Source: a virus | Virus record (IMG/VR): IMGVR_UViG_3300029319_000279 | Span: 1 to 31,630 of that record | Strand: one strand, 5' to 3' | DNA: 31,630 bases | Shown here: positions 1-6,434 of the stretch, in pieces | How the letters are laid out: each line of letters opens with the position of its first letter | How positions within the stretch are numbered: position 1 is the stretch's first letter | Translations under genes and position numbers: made by a program | Notes under the pieces: generated by a model | The model's input: only the letters and a program-made list of their open reading frames with translations | What the model was told of the DNA's origin: nothing | The model's database searches: none

Positions 1-2
1 TT

Positions 3-1916
3 TCTAAATTTGCTCAGGCAACAGGCAGTCCTGAAACTAGCGTAAGAGAGTACTTTAAAGAGTTTACCGATAACATTTCTGGTAAGTCTACAGAGAATCC
101 GACAAGAACAACTCAAGTAGAGCATAGTCGTAAATGGAAACATATACCACATGCTATTGAAGTTGGTGGAGATATCATACCTTTAGTAGAGTATAGACCT
201 TATGAATATGCTCAAAGGTTAGCTGAGACAGGGGCCGCTAGGGTTGGTGTTGCTACTACGTTTGGTCAAGAGATAAACAATACAAGCACAGTAGACAAAT
301 TTAAAAAGGCTATAGAATCTGAGGGTGGAACTACAATAGAATTTCACGAAATGATCAGGGCTTTAAGTGGTGCACCTATTGAAGCTCCCATATTAGAAGC
401 AGGTTCTGTAGGCGGTAAAGCCATGAGGGCGGTTAATAGTGCTTATAATACAGTAAGGGCTAGTTCATTATCTGCTTCTGTTATACCAAACGTAGCTGAG
501 TTTTTAGGAAGCATCAGAAGATTTTCTGGTACACCCGGTTTAATCAAAGGTCTTTATGATTTAAAATTAGGGCTACCTTCTGGTAATGCTAAAGCATTGG
601 AAGCTACTTTAAATTCTTTAGGTGCGTTTACATCCGATGTTACCAATTTAGCTACAAACCCAGTACGGCCTGTAGAGTCTAGAGTTAGGCAGTTGAACGA
701 AGCTCAAAGAAGTGCTTTTTTATATAGATACCTAAATGAATTTCAAGAAAAGATAAGTGCTGTTGTTGCTTCTAATAAAGTACAAAAATTTAAAAATCAA
801 AAAGGAACAGGTACAGATGCGTTGCTTTTAAGAGAAATGGGTTTTTCAAGGTCTGAAGCAGAATTAATGGTGTCAGGAAAAGCCCCGCAAGAGTTGTACG
901 ATGCTTTAATTAGAAGGGCTCCCGCCGCTTTGACTGGTGGTGCTCAAAGAGCAGGCGAACAGTCTAGATTAGAACAGTCTAGAATATTCAGATTTGTAAC
1001 AGCTTTTGAAACATACGCTCAAATGAAGGCAAGGTCTTTTAATAGAATTATTAGAACAAATTCAAAAGCGATTAATGAATCAATAGTTGAACAGGACTAT
1101 AAAAAGTTGGTTAATGTTACGCAATCAGTAATGAGTGACTTGTTTGGCGGTGCTGTTTCTGGTGCCAGTGCACAGTTTCTATTGGCATACATGTATGGTG
1201 GTGAAGACAATGTTGAAATAAAATGGAACGAGGTAAAGGAGCAACCATTGGAGTTTATTGCAAAGAGCTGGGCATATACAACATTTGCTGGTTTGTATGG
1301 TCAAATATTGCAATCTACAGCAGGCGGGAAAGAGAGTGTTTTAGATATTTTTTATCCTTGGGTTTTAGGAAAAGAATTAACCCAAGCGATACGAGGTACG
1401 GGTAAATACACTTATGATGAAGCAATGGACAGGGCTATAAAGTTTGGAGAAAGATTTTTTCCTGCTAACAGAGTATTTAAGCAAATGGTAGTTGGAGTAG
1501 GTCTTGGCAATCCAGAAGCTAGTAAAGACGATAATGCTATCCGTGCATATTACAGATGGAAGTTTGAAAACAAGTATGGTGGAACATATATATCTAAACC
1601 AGATGAAGAAATTAAAAAATTTAGAAGGAACATGAATAAAGCATACGATGCTATCATGGCAGGAGACGATCCATCTACAGTAAGTAAGTATATTGTAGAT
1701 GCTGTTAGCGATACAGGAAAAGACCCGGCTAGTATATCTAAATCTATTATTGGAAAAAGATTGTTAATTAAATCTAAGATAGCTCCGGGTAAAAGCGACT
1801 TGGTTTATTCTCAAAGATTAGCAGAGCTAAGAAAGAGAATAGGAGATAAGGCATATAAAAGACTTTTGAGGCATGATGAATTATTAGACATGTACTCTGA
1901 GTTTTTTCAATTCTAA
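3..1916 (+). CDS. C-terminal part of a large virion / polyvalent-type protein (5' end outside window)
   Basis: The reading frame is open from the left edge of the window, so the first internal ATG (351) is not the real start; about 637 residues are visible. The protein is mostly helical with no transmembrane stretch I would trust. A segment near residues 325-345 (FRFVTAFETYAQMKARSFNR) and a following Gly/Ala/aromatic-rich stretch resemble the C-terminal helical domains of very large phage polyvalent or internal virion proteins that are carried into the host with the DNA. That role is inference; no catalytic motif is visible here. It is the last rightward gene before the leftward arm: its TAA (1914-1916) overlaps the TAG of the opposing gene by three bases. 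If the genome is circularly permuted, it would be the end of the late operon that starts at about 14.8 kb. Confidence 0.75.
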   Translation, partial: SKFAQATGSPETSVREYFKEFTDNISGKSTENPTRTTQVEHSRKWKHIPHAIEVGGDIIPLVEYRPYEYAQRLAETGAARVGVATTFGQEINNTSTVDKFKKAIESEGGTTIEFHEMIRALSGAPIEAPILEAGSVGGKAMRAVNSAYNTVRASSLSASVIPNVAEFLGSIRRFSGTPGLIKGLYDLKLGLPSGNAKALEATLNSLGAFTSDVTNLATNPVRPVESRVRQLNEAQRSAFLYRYLNEFQEKISAVVASNKVQKFKNQKGTGTDALLLREMGFSRSEAELMVSGKAPQELYDALIRRAPAALTGGAQRAGEQSRLEQSRIFRFVTAFETYAQMKARSFNRIIRTNSKAINESIVEQDYKKLVNVTQSVMSDLFGGAVSGASAQFLLAYMYGGEDNVEIKWNEVKEQPLEFIAKSWAYTTFAGLYGQILQSTAGGKESVLDIFYPWVLGKELTQAIRGTGKYTYDEAMDRAIKFGERFFPANRVFKQMVVGVGLGNPEASKDDNAIRAYYRWKFENKYGGTYISKPDEEIKKFRRNMNKAYDAIMAGDDPSTVSKYIVDAVSDTGKDPASISKSIIGKRLLIKSKIAPGKSDLVYSQRLAELRKRIGDKAYKRLLRHDELLDMYSEFFQF

Positions 1917-2110
1917 TTTTTAGCTCTTTCGTAAAACTCTTCAGCCCATTCTGGAAACCCATGCTTTTTCCAGAAGTCACCTAGATTTTCCCAGTACACA
2001 TTAAGAGGTACAACTTTATTTTGTAAGTCTCTCATAATCTTAGTGATTTCGTCAGCTTGTTCTTTTGTCAGTTCTCGCTGTTCTTTTGGAAACTCATCTA
2101 GTATATCCAC
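1913..2110 (-). CDS. Small hypothetical protein, 65 aa (GTG start)
   Basis: I do not recognise this protein. It is charged and helical, beginning MDILDEFPKEQRELTKEQAD and ending in an aromatic-rich stretch (WENLGDFWKKHGFPEWAEEF). The start is GTG at 2110, chosen because AAGGAG lies six bases upstream and the GTG overlaps the TAG of the preceding gene (TAGTG), suggesting translational coupling. It is the last gene of the leftward arm, and its stop overlaps that of the convergent late gene, leaving no room for a terminator between them. Confidence 0.7.
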   Translation of the reverse strand: MDILDEFPKEQRELTKEQADEITKIMRDLQNKVVPLNVYWENLGDFWKKHGFPEWAEEFYERAKN

Positions 2111-2409
2111 TACTTACTCCTTATCTCTAATGCTTGCAGTTCTAATCTTTTATTTTTTGTATATGTTGTCTGCTGACTCTTTGTCATCTCAAGCCAACAC
2201 TCTGGAAGCGATGAAACTCTAGTATCATAACCGCCGGCTATGCCACAAAATTCTCTTTGCTCACCATCAAAATCTCTAATTTCTGGATTGTAGGTTGTAA
2301 AACCACAAAAACCACAGCTTTTTCCTGTCTTGCTACAAATTTGAAACATTGGTGTTAAAAAACCCCCTCTATTCTCCCGTATTTCGCTGTAAAATAAATT
2401 CTTTGACAT
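2110..2409 (-). CDS. Cys-containing hypothetical protein, 99 aa
   Basis: I do not recognise the family. The protein has five cysteines, at residues 25, 32, 35, 55 and 71, of which CSKTGKSCGFC (25-35) looks like part of a metal site, possibly zinc. There is no signal peptide or membrane segment. The start at 2409 has only a weak upstream AGGCG. It lies just downstream of the hairpin at 2437-2460, so its expression probably depends on read-through of that hairpin or on an unseen promoter, and it is followed with a one-base TAGTG overlap by the 65-residue gene. Confidence 0.65.
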   Translation of the reverse strand: MSKNLFYSEIRENRGGFLTPMFQICSKTGKSCGFCGFTTYNPEIRDFDGEQREFCGIAGGYDTRVSSLPECWLEMTKSQQTTYTKNKRLELQALEIRSK

Positions 2410-2436
2410 AAGTATCGCCTATTTAAAAGGTATTGA

Positions 2437-2460
2437 ATAAGGGGGCCGTAGCCCCCTTAT
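2437..2460 (-). terminator. Perfect 10-bp GC-rich hairpin, probable terminator
   Basis: ATAAGGGGGC and GCCCCCTTAT form a perfect 10-bp stem with a four-base loop. It lies between the stop of the gene ending at 2473 and the start at 2409. There is no long T run on either side, only TTATT in the leftward direction, so termination may be partial or bidirectional. Confidence 0.65.
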
Positions 2461-2472
2461 AATCAATCAGCA

Positions 2473-2685
2473 CTAGAAAGGGCTACTTTTCTTTTTATAT
2501 GGGTCTTTGAACTGACCAGAAAGGTATCTATCCCCTTTCTCGTCTTCATTGATCCACAAAGAGAACTGTTGCTTCTTGCCATTGACCATTCCGTTACCGG
2601 TGTAGTCAGGCTTTTTGTCGCCGTCTTCTTTGTACTTGTTTTTCCACAGTGTAAAACTGCCGTCTTTTTGTTTGTATTCAGCCAT
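2473..2685 (-). CDS. Small conserved-type phage protein, 70 aa
   Basis: This is a small, soluble, Lys/Gly-rich protein starting MAEYKQKDGSFTLWKNKYK, with alternating polar and hydrophobic residues consistent with a small beta-barrel (FTLWKNK, FSLWINEDEKGDRYLSGQFK). This layout, a short L/F-x-x-N-K motif followed by a W-I-N/K repeat, is common in small single-domain phage proteins near recombination genes; the function is not known to me. The start at 2685 is supported by AGGAG nine bases upstream. An overlapping 90-residue frame (2463-2735) lacks these features and is treated as a shadow. The terminator-like hairpin at 2437-2460 follows directly. Confidence 0.75.
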   Translation of the reverse strand: MAEYKQKDGSFTLWKNKYKEDGDKKPDYTGNGMVNGKKQQFSLWINEDEKGDRYLSGQFKDPYKKKSSPF

Positions 2686-2710
2686 GCTGATCTCCTATTT
2701 ATGAGATGGC

Positions 2711-2920
2711 TCAGTTTCGGTCTTCTTTTAGCCAACCGAAGGAAACGCTTTCGTCATCCTTTAACCTACTCCTAAGCCATCTCGTTTCTTTGATATGTTG
2801 TCTTTCTAGTTGTCTCATTCTATGATAGGCAGGGCCATTTTGTTTTATGGTGTTTTCTTTTAACATCCTCTTATACACAGAAATGATTCCTCTTCTTTTT
2901 AATTCGTTACTATCCCTCAT
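2711..2920 (-). CDS. Basic small hypothetical protein, 69 aa
   Basis: I do not recognise this protein. It is rich in Arg and Lys and probably all-helical (MRQLERQHIKETRWLRSRLK), so nucleic acid binding is possible but unproven. The frame is open to a TTG at 2929, but that TTG sits two bases from the AAGGAA sequence; the ATG at 2920 has AAGGAA about ten bases upstream and is preferred. It overlaps the end of the resolvase-like gene by 11 bases and is the distal member of the overlapping chain that runs from 5746 down to here. Confidence 0.65.
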   Translation of the reverse strand: MRDSNELKRRGIISVYKRMLKENTIKQNGPAYHRMRQLERQHIKETRWLRSRLKDDESVSFGWLKEDRN

Positions 2921-3245
2921 CTTTTGCAAGTTCCTTCATAATAGATAATAGATTTACAAAATATTCATAGTCTAAGACAATGTAGGGCTTTCCCCTGTCT
3001 TCTCTTACGACTACGCCTTCTTCTTCTTTCTCAGGCTTCAACCATTGTGCAATGCGAGTACGCCTCTTGCACCCATAGTAATGTCCTTCTATTTCTATAT
3101 CTCCCTGTTCATGCTGTGCTCCACCTCTGTCTCTGTTGTATGCCTCAAGTCCTGCATCTTTTGCCATACGTACAGCCTGTCTTTGTAATTCTGCACCACG
3201 TTGTCGTGCTCTCCTACCACGTTTCACATTCTTTGGATTTTTCAT
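2910..3245 (-). CDS. Putative Holliday-junction-resolvase-like PD-(D/E)XK protein, 111 aa
   Basis: This small basic protein has the layout of phage and archaeal-type resolvases: an N-terminal RGRRARQRGAELQRQAVRMA helix with a conserved Glu (E19), then NRDRGGAQHEQGDIEIEG with the metal-binding Asp (D49), then YYGCKRRTR holding the Lys (K60), then a beta strand VVVRED. Such proteins cut branched DNA during replication or before packaging. The usual E-x-K is read here as G58-C59-K60, so one expected acidic ligand is missing at that place; E51 or E53 could substitute, or activity could be changed. The ATG overlaps the TGA of the zinc-ribbon gene upstream (ATGA), and GAGG is weakly present before it. 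The family call is firm, the activity is not. Confidence 0.75.
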   Translation of the reverse strand: MKNPKNVKRGRRARQRGAELQRQAVRMAKDAGLEAYNRDRGGAQHEQGDIEIEGHYYGCKRRTRIAQWLKPEKEEEGVVVREDRGKPYIVLDYEYFVNLLSIMKELAKDEG

Positions 3246-3412
3246 AATGCAAGCCTCATTCTGCTATTGATTCTTTTTACAAAACATTTAGGACAGCGTT
3301 TAAACAGTTTCTTTGAATCGCTCCAGTAAACATAATCACACTCTGGACAATCATATAGATACTCAACAAACTCATATCCTTCTTTTACTTTTTTACGTGT
3401 AGTCTTACGCAT
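3242..3412 (-). CDS. Zinc-ribbon mini-protein, 56 aa
   Basis: This short gene is read directly from the minus strand. It encodes a basic N-terminus (MRKTTRKKVKEG), then CPEC (residues 22-25), YVYWSD, and CPKC (residues 40-43) with a basic tail. The paired C-P-x-C knuckles 14 residues apart are a classic single zinc ribbon, suggesting a nucleic-acid-binding or adaptor role. The ATG lies inside the end of the 80-residue gene (8-base overlap), and its TGA overlaps the ATG of the resolvase-like gene (ATGA), so it fits exactly into the coupled chain. That positioning plus the two CxxC pairs is the reason for calling it real. Confidence 0.75.
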   Translation of the reverse strand: MRKTTRKKVKEGYEFVEYLYDCPECDYVYWSDSKKLFKRCPKCFVKRINSRMRLAL

Positions 3413-3647
3413 TTTGCACTACTGTAGACTCTACTTCCTCTTTGTGCTTGTACCCATTTATTGAAGCATCGTTTTCTTTATCAAGCATTTCGTTATTGAT
3501 TCTTTTCATATCCTTCAACAGCTTCTCGTATCTACCACGATAATTTGTCAATGCAGGGTTAGTCAAAGCCATCTTTAGTGCATTAATATGTAGCTCTACT
3601 TCTTGCCTTGTATATTTTATTTTTGCAGTACACATATATTTAGTCAT
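3405..3647 (-). CDS. Small helical hypothetical protein, 80 aa
   Basis: I do not recognise this protein. It is predicted helical and highly charged, with a middle stretch (YRGRYEKLLKDMKRINNEML) that could form a short coiled coil. The ATG (3647) overlaps the TGA of the upstream nuclease gene as ATGA, so it is probably translated by coupling; no strong separate ribosome site is seen. Its end overlaps the zinc-ribbon gene by eight bases. Confidence 0.65.
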   Translation of the reverse strand: MTKYMCTAKIKYTRQEVELHINALKMALTNPALTNYRGRYEKLLKDMKRINNEMLDKENDASINGYKHKEEVESTVVQNA

Positions 3648-4126
3648 AATAGTTCTATTCCTTTTTTAAATGGCAAGTATGCATTGGTTCTTTTGATCTT
3701 GCCTCCATTGATTGTTTTTTGTGTTGTTGTATTTCTAACGTCAAAGTCAAACAAAAAGTTCCCATAACTATCTGTTATTTTCCAATACATAACTACCTGA
3801 TCTTTGATTAAGTACAGAAAACCAAGATAGGGAACTCGTAGCATTTCTGAAAGTCGCTTGCCGTCCATAATTTTATCAAACGTCACAAGCCAAGAGCCAA
3901 AGTTTCGTAACTCCATCAAGCTCAGGTCTCTACATTTAGATTCAAAGATACCTGACAGCTCATTGTTTTTTATGATAATGCCGTCCACCTTAGCATCTGT
4001 ATCCTTTTTTGTCTCCACCAGTGTAGAGTTGCTTTTGTGTTTGTTGCAGATACTGTGCCTAATTCTGTCTAGCATTTCTCTTTCATACTCTAATGACTTC
4101 TGTCCCTTCTTTGTAAGTATATCCAT
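3644..4126 (-). CDS. PD-(D/E)XK nuclease-like protein, 160 aa
   Basis: The central part has the nuclease core signature: KVDGIII (D48) followed 14 residues later by FESKCRD (E62, K64), that is D-Xn-E-x-K, with an upstream Glu-rich helix (LEYEREMLDRI) that could supply the first acidic residue. This pattern is shared by restriction-endonuclease-fold enzymes that cut DNA. The C-terminal half (LGFLYLIKDQVVMYWKI) looks like the further strands of the fold. The exact family and substrate are not evident; a phage repair or resolvase function is an inference. The gene starts in TAATG overlap with the SSB-like gene; GGAGG lies upstream inside that gene's end. Confidence 0.7.
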   Translation of the reverse strand: MDILTKKGQKSLEYEREMLDRIRHSICNKHKSNSTLVETKKDTDAKVDGIIIKNNELSGIFESKCRDLSLMELRNFGSWLVTFDKIMDGKRLSEMLRVPYLGFLYLIKDQVVMYWKITDSYGNFLFDFDVRNTTTQKTINGGKIKRTNAYLPFKKGIELL

Positions 4127-4602
4127 TAGAATGGTACCTCCGCAGATTGAATTAGTTGTATTGTTCTTGCCACAGGGTACCTGACCTCTGAGTCCAAGTC
4201 ATTGTAAAATGTTTTCATGGTTACATCTATCAAAACCTTAGCACCTTTTATGTCAGGCAGATAAAGGAAGGGCAGTTGCCCACCCTGTCCTTTATCCTTG
4301 CGGAGTTGCATAATAGATAAGAACTGAGCAAAGCCCCAGTTCTTTCTATGTTCGTATAATTGACCATCTACCTTCTTGTAGCGAAACACACCATTGTCCT
4401 TGACAGTACATGATTCATACTCAGGGTGCTCCTTTCCATCAACTTCGTATTCGGGTTTGAATACATCTGCCACATACCTACCAAACCTAACATTTTCAGA
4501 TGTGTCCATTCCTACGATACTAGCTGTGTATCTACCAGTAGGTACCGATCTTGTAAACTGACTCTCGTCAGCAGGGTAATATGCATCTCCTATGTCTACC
4601 AT
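4126..4602 (-). CDS. Probable single-stranded DNA-binding (SSB-like / DUF669-like) protein, 158 aa
   Basis: The protein opens with MVDIGDAYYPADESQF, has a strand-rich body (GRYTASIVGMD, VLIDVTMKTFYNDL) and ends SAEVPF. The short acidic-hydrophobic tail resembles the D-x-x-P-F tip of bacterial and phage SSB proteins that recruits repair partners, and the neighbourhood (Cas4-like nuclease, resolvase-like protein) is typical for a phage recombination module. The body is not a textbook OB fold that I can prove by eye, so this is a moderate call. Its start lies two bases after the preceding stop and has no clear ribosome site, which suggests coupled translation. Confidence 0.5.
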   Translation of the reverse strand: MVDIGDAYYPADESQFTRSVPTGRYTASIVGMDTSENVRFGRYVADVFKPEYEVDGKEHPEYESCTVKDNGVFRYKKVDGQLYEHRKNWGFAQFLSIMQLRKDKGQGGQLPFLYLPDIKGAKVLIDVTMKTFYNDLDSEVRYPVARTIQLIQSAEVPF

Positions 4603-4604
4603 GC

Positions 4605-5021
4605 TTAGAAGTGTTTCATTACCGCAATTTTATCTAAGCAAGCCTGAAGGTTGTCAACAGTAATGTTGCCTTGTTTCAGTTGGTATAGGACTTTGTTCTT
4701 GTCCTTCTGTCCCAATGTCTTTACAGCTTTATTGATTTCATTCTTAACATAATCTTCATCTGTTTCTTTTACCACTTCTCCATCAAACTTATCAATAATC
4801 TCTTTCTTGACCTCTTCACTGGACATAGCCTTTCTTTCACTGGCCTGTTCCAGTATGTCCTTGATGCCATCGTAGCCGTGAATGATAAACTGCACCCACC
4901 GCTCCATCAATCGCATGTTCTCTTCATTGAGCTCCATGCCTTTGCCAAAGGCTTCTACTGCAATACCGTGCCGTATCTTACCTTCGGTTATCTTATCCCA
5001 ATCGGGTTGTTGATCGCTCAT
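4605..5021 (-). CDS. Conserved-type phage hypothetical protein, 138 aa
   Basis: I do not know its function. The N-terminus (WDKITEGKIRHGIAVEAFGK) has a G-K-x-R-H-G-x-A pattern that I associate with small phage proteins encoded next to Cas4-like or RecB-like nucleases. The remainder is helical, acidic and lysine-rich, ending NLQACLDKIAVMKHF. Its ATG overlaps the TGA of the Cas4-like gene (ATGA), so the two are almost certainly translated together. A role as partner of the nuclease or of the SSB-like protein is inference from position. Confidence 0.65.
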   Translation of the reverse strand: MSDQQPDWDKITEGKIRHGIAVEAFGKGMELNEENMRLMERWVQFIIHGYDGIKDILEQASERKAMSSEEVKKEIIDKFDGEVVKETDEDYVKNEINKAVKTLGQKDKNKVLYQLKQGNITVDNLQACLDKIAVMKHF

Positions 5022-5746
5022 AGATCATCTCCTTTCTCTTTGAGTCCTCCACCACATACCTGATAGAAGTTGCAGTACTTGGGATTACATTCCCATTTGT
5101 ACACTGGTGCGACTCCTAGTTCCAGTGGTGGATTTCCTTTTTCAAATATCTTGTTGACATCGTGCCAGTATTCTTTGGCCTTGTCTATGTATGAGGTAGG
5201 TACAACCTTCTCCCTCATCCTTGAATTATCTTTGTTATAATATAGTAACGCCAGTTTCTTCAATCGGTTCCCAGATTCTTTTTCATACCACCATCCGTAA
5301 GTACCAAGCTGTAAGTTGTAATTAACTGGTTGGTCAGGGTCAGGGTTACGACCAAACAAACCTTTCCACTTCCAAGCATTACAGGTCTTGATGTCATACA
5401 ATGCATCATCTTCTACGATTATTACATCTAGGAATCCCCTTACGTTTACCTCAGGTATTTGTATCTCACGTTCTATCATTATCTGAGAACCATTGAGACT
5501 TGCATAATCTATTAGTGCTTCCTGAATATCATTGTGTACCAAGTCTCCAAGCCTGAATAGTCTCAGGGTATCATCATCTACTTCTTTAGGTTCTACTTCT
5601 GCAACGTGTTGAAAGTAATGTTTCCGCATACACATTCCTGAAGCTGAACCATGAAACCACTTCTCATTACCCTGATATCTTTTCTTGTAATGAAGGTTAT
5701 TACCTTTGCGTAACCATTCGTGATATATCTTTTGTATGTCTAGCAT
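5018..5746 (-). CDS. Cas4/RecB-like PD-(D/E)XK exonuclease with Fe-S cysteines, 242 aa
   Basis: The nuclease motifs appear in order: RLGDLVHNDI (H71), RGFLDVII (D107), LYDIKT (D118, K120) and LQLGTYGWWY (Q146), which is the RecB-family pattern with D-x-K in place of E-x-K. Four cysteines, C39 in the N-terminal part and C220, C225 and C231 near the end, have the spacing used by Cas4 and AddB proteins to hold a 4Fe-4S cluster. Such phage enzymes trim DNA ends for recombination or repair; there is no CRISPR array here, so an adaptation role is not suggested. It has AAAGGA just upstream and heads an overlapping chain of eight genes. Its leader contains the paired structure at 5772-5854. Confidence 0.85.
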   Translation of the reverse strand: MLDIQKIYHEWLRKGNNLHYKKRYQGNEKWFHGSASGMCMRKHYFQHVAEVEPKEVDDDTLRLFRLGDLVHNDIQEALIDYASLNGSQIMIEREIQIPEVNVRGFLDVIIVEDDALYDIKTCNAWKWKGLFGRNPDPDQPVNYNLQLGTYGWWYEKESGNRLKKLALLYYNKDNSRMREKVVPTSYIDKAKEYWHDVNKIFEKGNPPLELGVAPVYKWECNPKYCNFYQVCGGGLKEKGDDL

Positions 5747-5771
5747 ATTGTTTCCTTTAGTATGTAGGGAG

Positions 5772-5854
5772 GACGGGGCAAGTAAGATGTGTAGTTGTGA
5801 GCGGTCGGAAACAAATGGAGTGAAATATAACCGACCTTGTACCTGCCCCGTGTC
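5772..5854 (-). promoter_or_regulatory. Nested two-stem RNA structure in the leader of the Cas4-like gene
   Basis: On the minus strand GGGGCAGGTA (5849-5840) pairs with TACTTGCCCC (5784-5775) over ten positions with one G-U, and inside it GGTCGG (5836-5831) pairs perfectly with CCGACC (5808-5803) around a 22-base loop. A further GAC/GTC pair extends the outer stem after a short bulge. There is no T run after it, so a simple terminator is not the best explanation. It sits between the stop at 5860 and the Cas4-like start at 5746, with about 25 bases between stem and start. Confidence 0.6.
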
Positions 5855-5859
5855 ATCAT

Positions 5860-6060
5860 TTAATCTTTGTATTCTAGTACGTCTTTGTCTTTAGAGAACA
5901 GCGTGATCTCGATAGTTTCACCCGACTCTGTTTTGACATGCATCGTTCTAAAGTATTTATTATTAGGGTTTAGAGAATCTAACTTGGTAGTTTCTTCTAT
6001 CTCCACAGACTCTACCTTGTGTATACTAACCTCTTGCCCTGTTCCTAGTTGTAAGTTCAT
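5860..6060 (-). CDS. Small hypothetical protein, 66 aa
   Basis: I do not recognise this protein. It looks like a small all-beta domain (QEVSIHKVESVEIEE, RTMHVKTESGETIEITLFS), acidic, without cysteines or membrane segments. The start at 6060 has AGGAAAGGA directly upstream and lies inside the end of the preceding gene (35-base overlap). The structured leader of the Cas4-like gene follows its stop. Confidence 0.7.
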   Translation of the reverse strand: MNLQLGTGQEVSIHKVESVEIEETTKLDSLNPNNKYFRTMHVKTESGETIEITLFSKDKDVLEYKD

Positions 6061-6268
6061 TCCTTTCCTCTTTTTGGTTTTGTGTAGCCCACTTATCTAA
6101 CTCTGTTAATTCCTCTGCCTCTGCTCTTGCAATGTGATCTAAAGCAGACCTTAGTCCACATATCTCTGCAAAGTAATAGTCATTTCTAGGGTTAGTCTCC
6201 CAGTGTTCTTCCACACGTTTAATATCCTGTTTAATCCTGTACTTTAACTTGTTCAGTGTTGCGAACAT
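6026..6268 (-). CDS. Helical hypothetical protein, 80 aa
   Basis: I do not recognise this protein. It is helical and charged (LNKLKYRIKQDIKRVEEHWE; LRSALDHIARAEAEELTEL). Three ATGs stand in a row at 6274, 6271 and 6268; the third is chosen because AGGAG ends six bases upstream of it, whereas it touches the first. The gene overlaps the one before it by about 38 bases and the one after by 35. Confidence 0.65.
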   Translation of the reverse strand: MFATLNKLKYRIKQDIKRVEEHWETNPRNDYYFAEICGLRSALDHIARAEAEELTELDKWATQNQKEERNELTTRNRARG

Positions 6269-6434
6269 CATCATCTCCTTTTATGTCGTATATGTCTCCA
6301 ATGTCGTATGTGTATCCTGTATCGGGATCATACATTATGGGTACCTTGATGTATCTCTCGCCGTTGAATCCATGATACTCATAACGTATTTTAAGTTTTG
6401 CTTGAAGTCTTTTATTCATTGTTGTTTCTTTCAT
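6231..6434 (-). CDS. Small hypothetical protein, 67 aa
   Basis: I do not recognise this protein. It has a basic N-terminus (MNKRLQAKLKIRYEYHGFNG) and an acidic end rich in Asp and Tyr (YDPDTGYTYDIGDIYDIKGD), probably a compact beta structure. Of several possible starts the ATG at 6434 is chosen because it overlaps the TGA of the HNH gene as ATGA, with AGG eight bases upstream; the GTG at 6443 has no better signal. Confidence 0.65.
   Translation of the reverse strand: MKETTMNKRLQAKLKIRYEYHGFNGERYIKVPIMYDPDTGYTYDIGDIYDIKGDDDVRNTEQVKVQD

Noticed and set aside
2463-2735. 90-residue frame overlapping the 70-residue gene
   Set aside because: It has no ribosome site of its own, a random-looking composition, and the other frame has both a good ribosome site and a plausible fold.
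3738-3768. GGGAACTTTTTG inside the nuclease-like gene as a promoter
   Set aside because: It lies in coding sequence and a TTAGAA hexamer occurs only at spacing 18, not 17.
5243-5272. GGGAACCG inside the Cas4-like gene as a promoter
   Set aside because: The hexamer at spacing 17 (TTACTA) is weak and the site is inside coding DNA without a start nearby.
5018-5746. CRISPR-related role for the Cas4-like protein
   Set aside because: No CRISPR array, Cas1 or Cas2 is present, and phage Cas4-like nucleases commonly occur alone.
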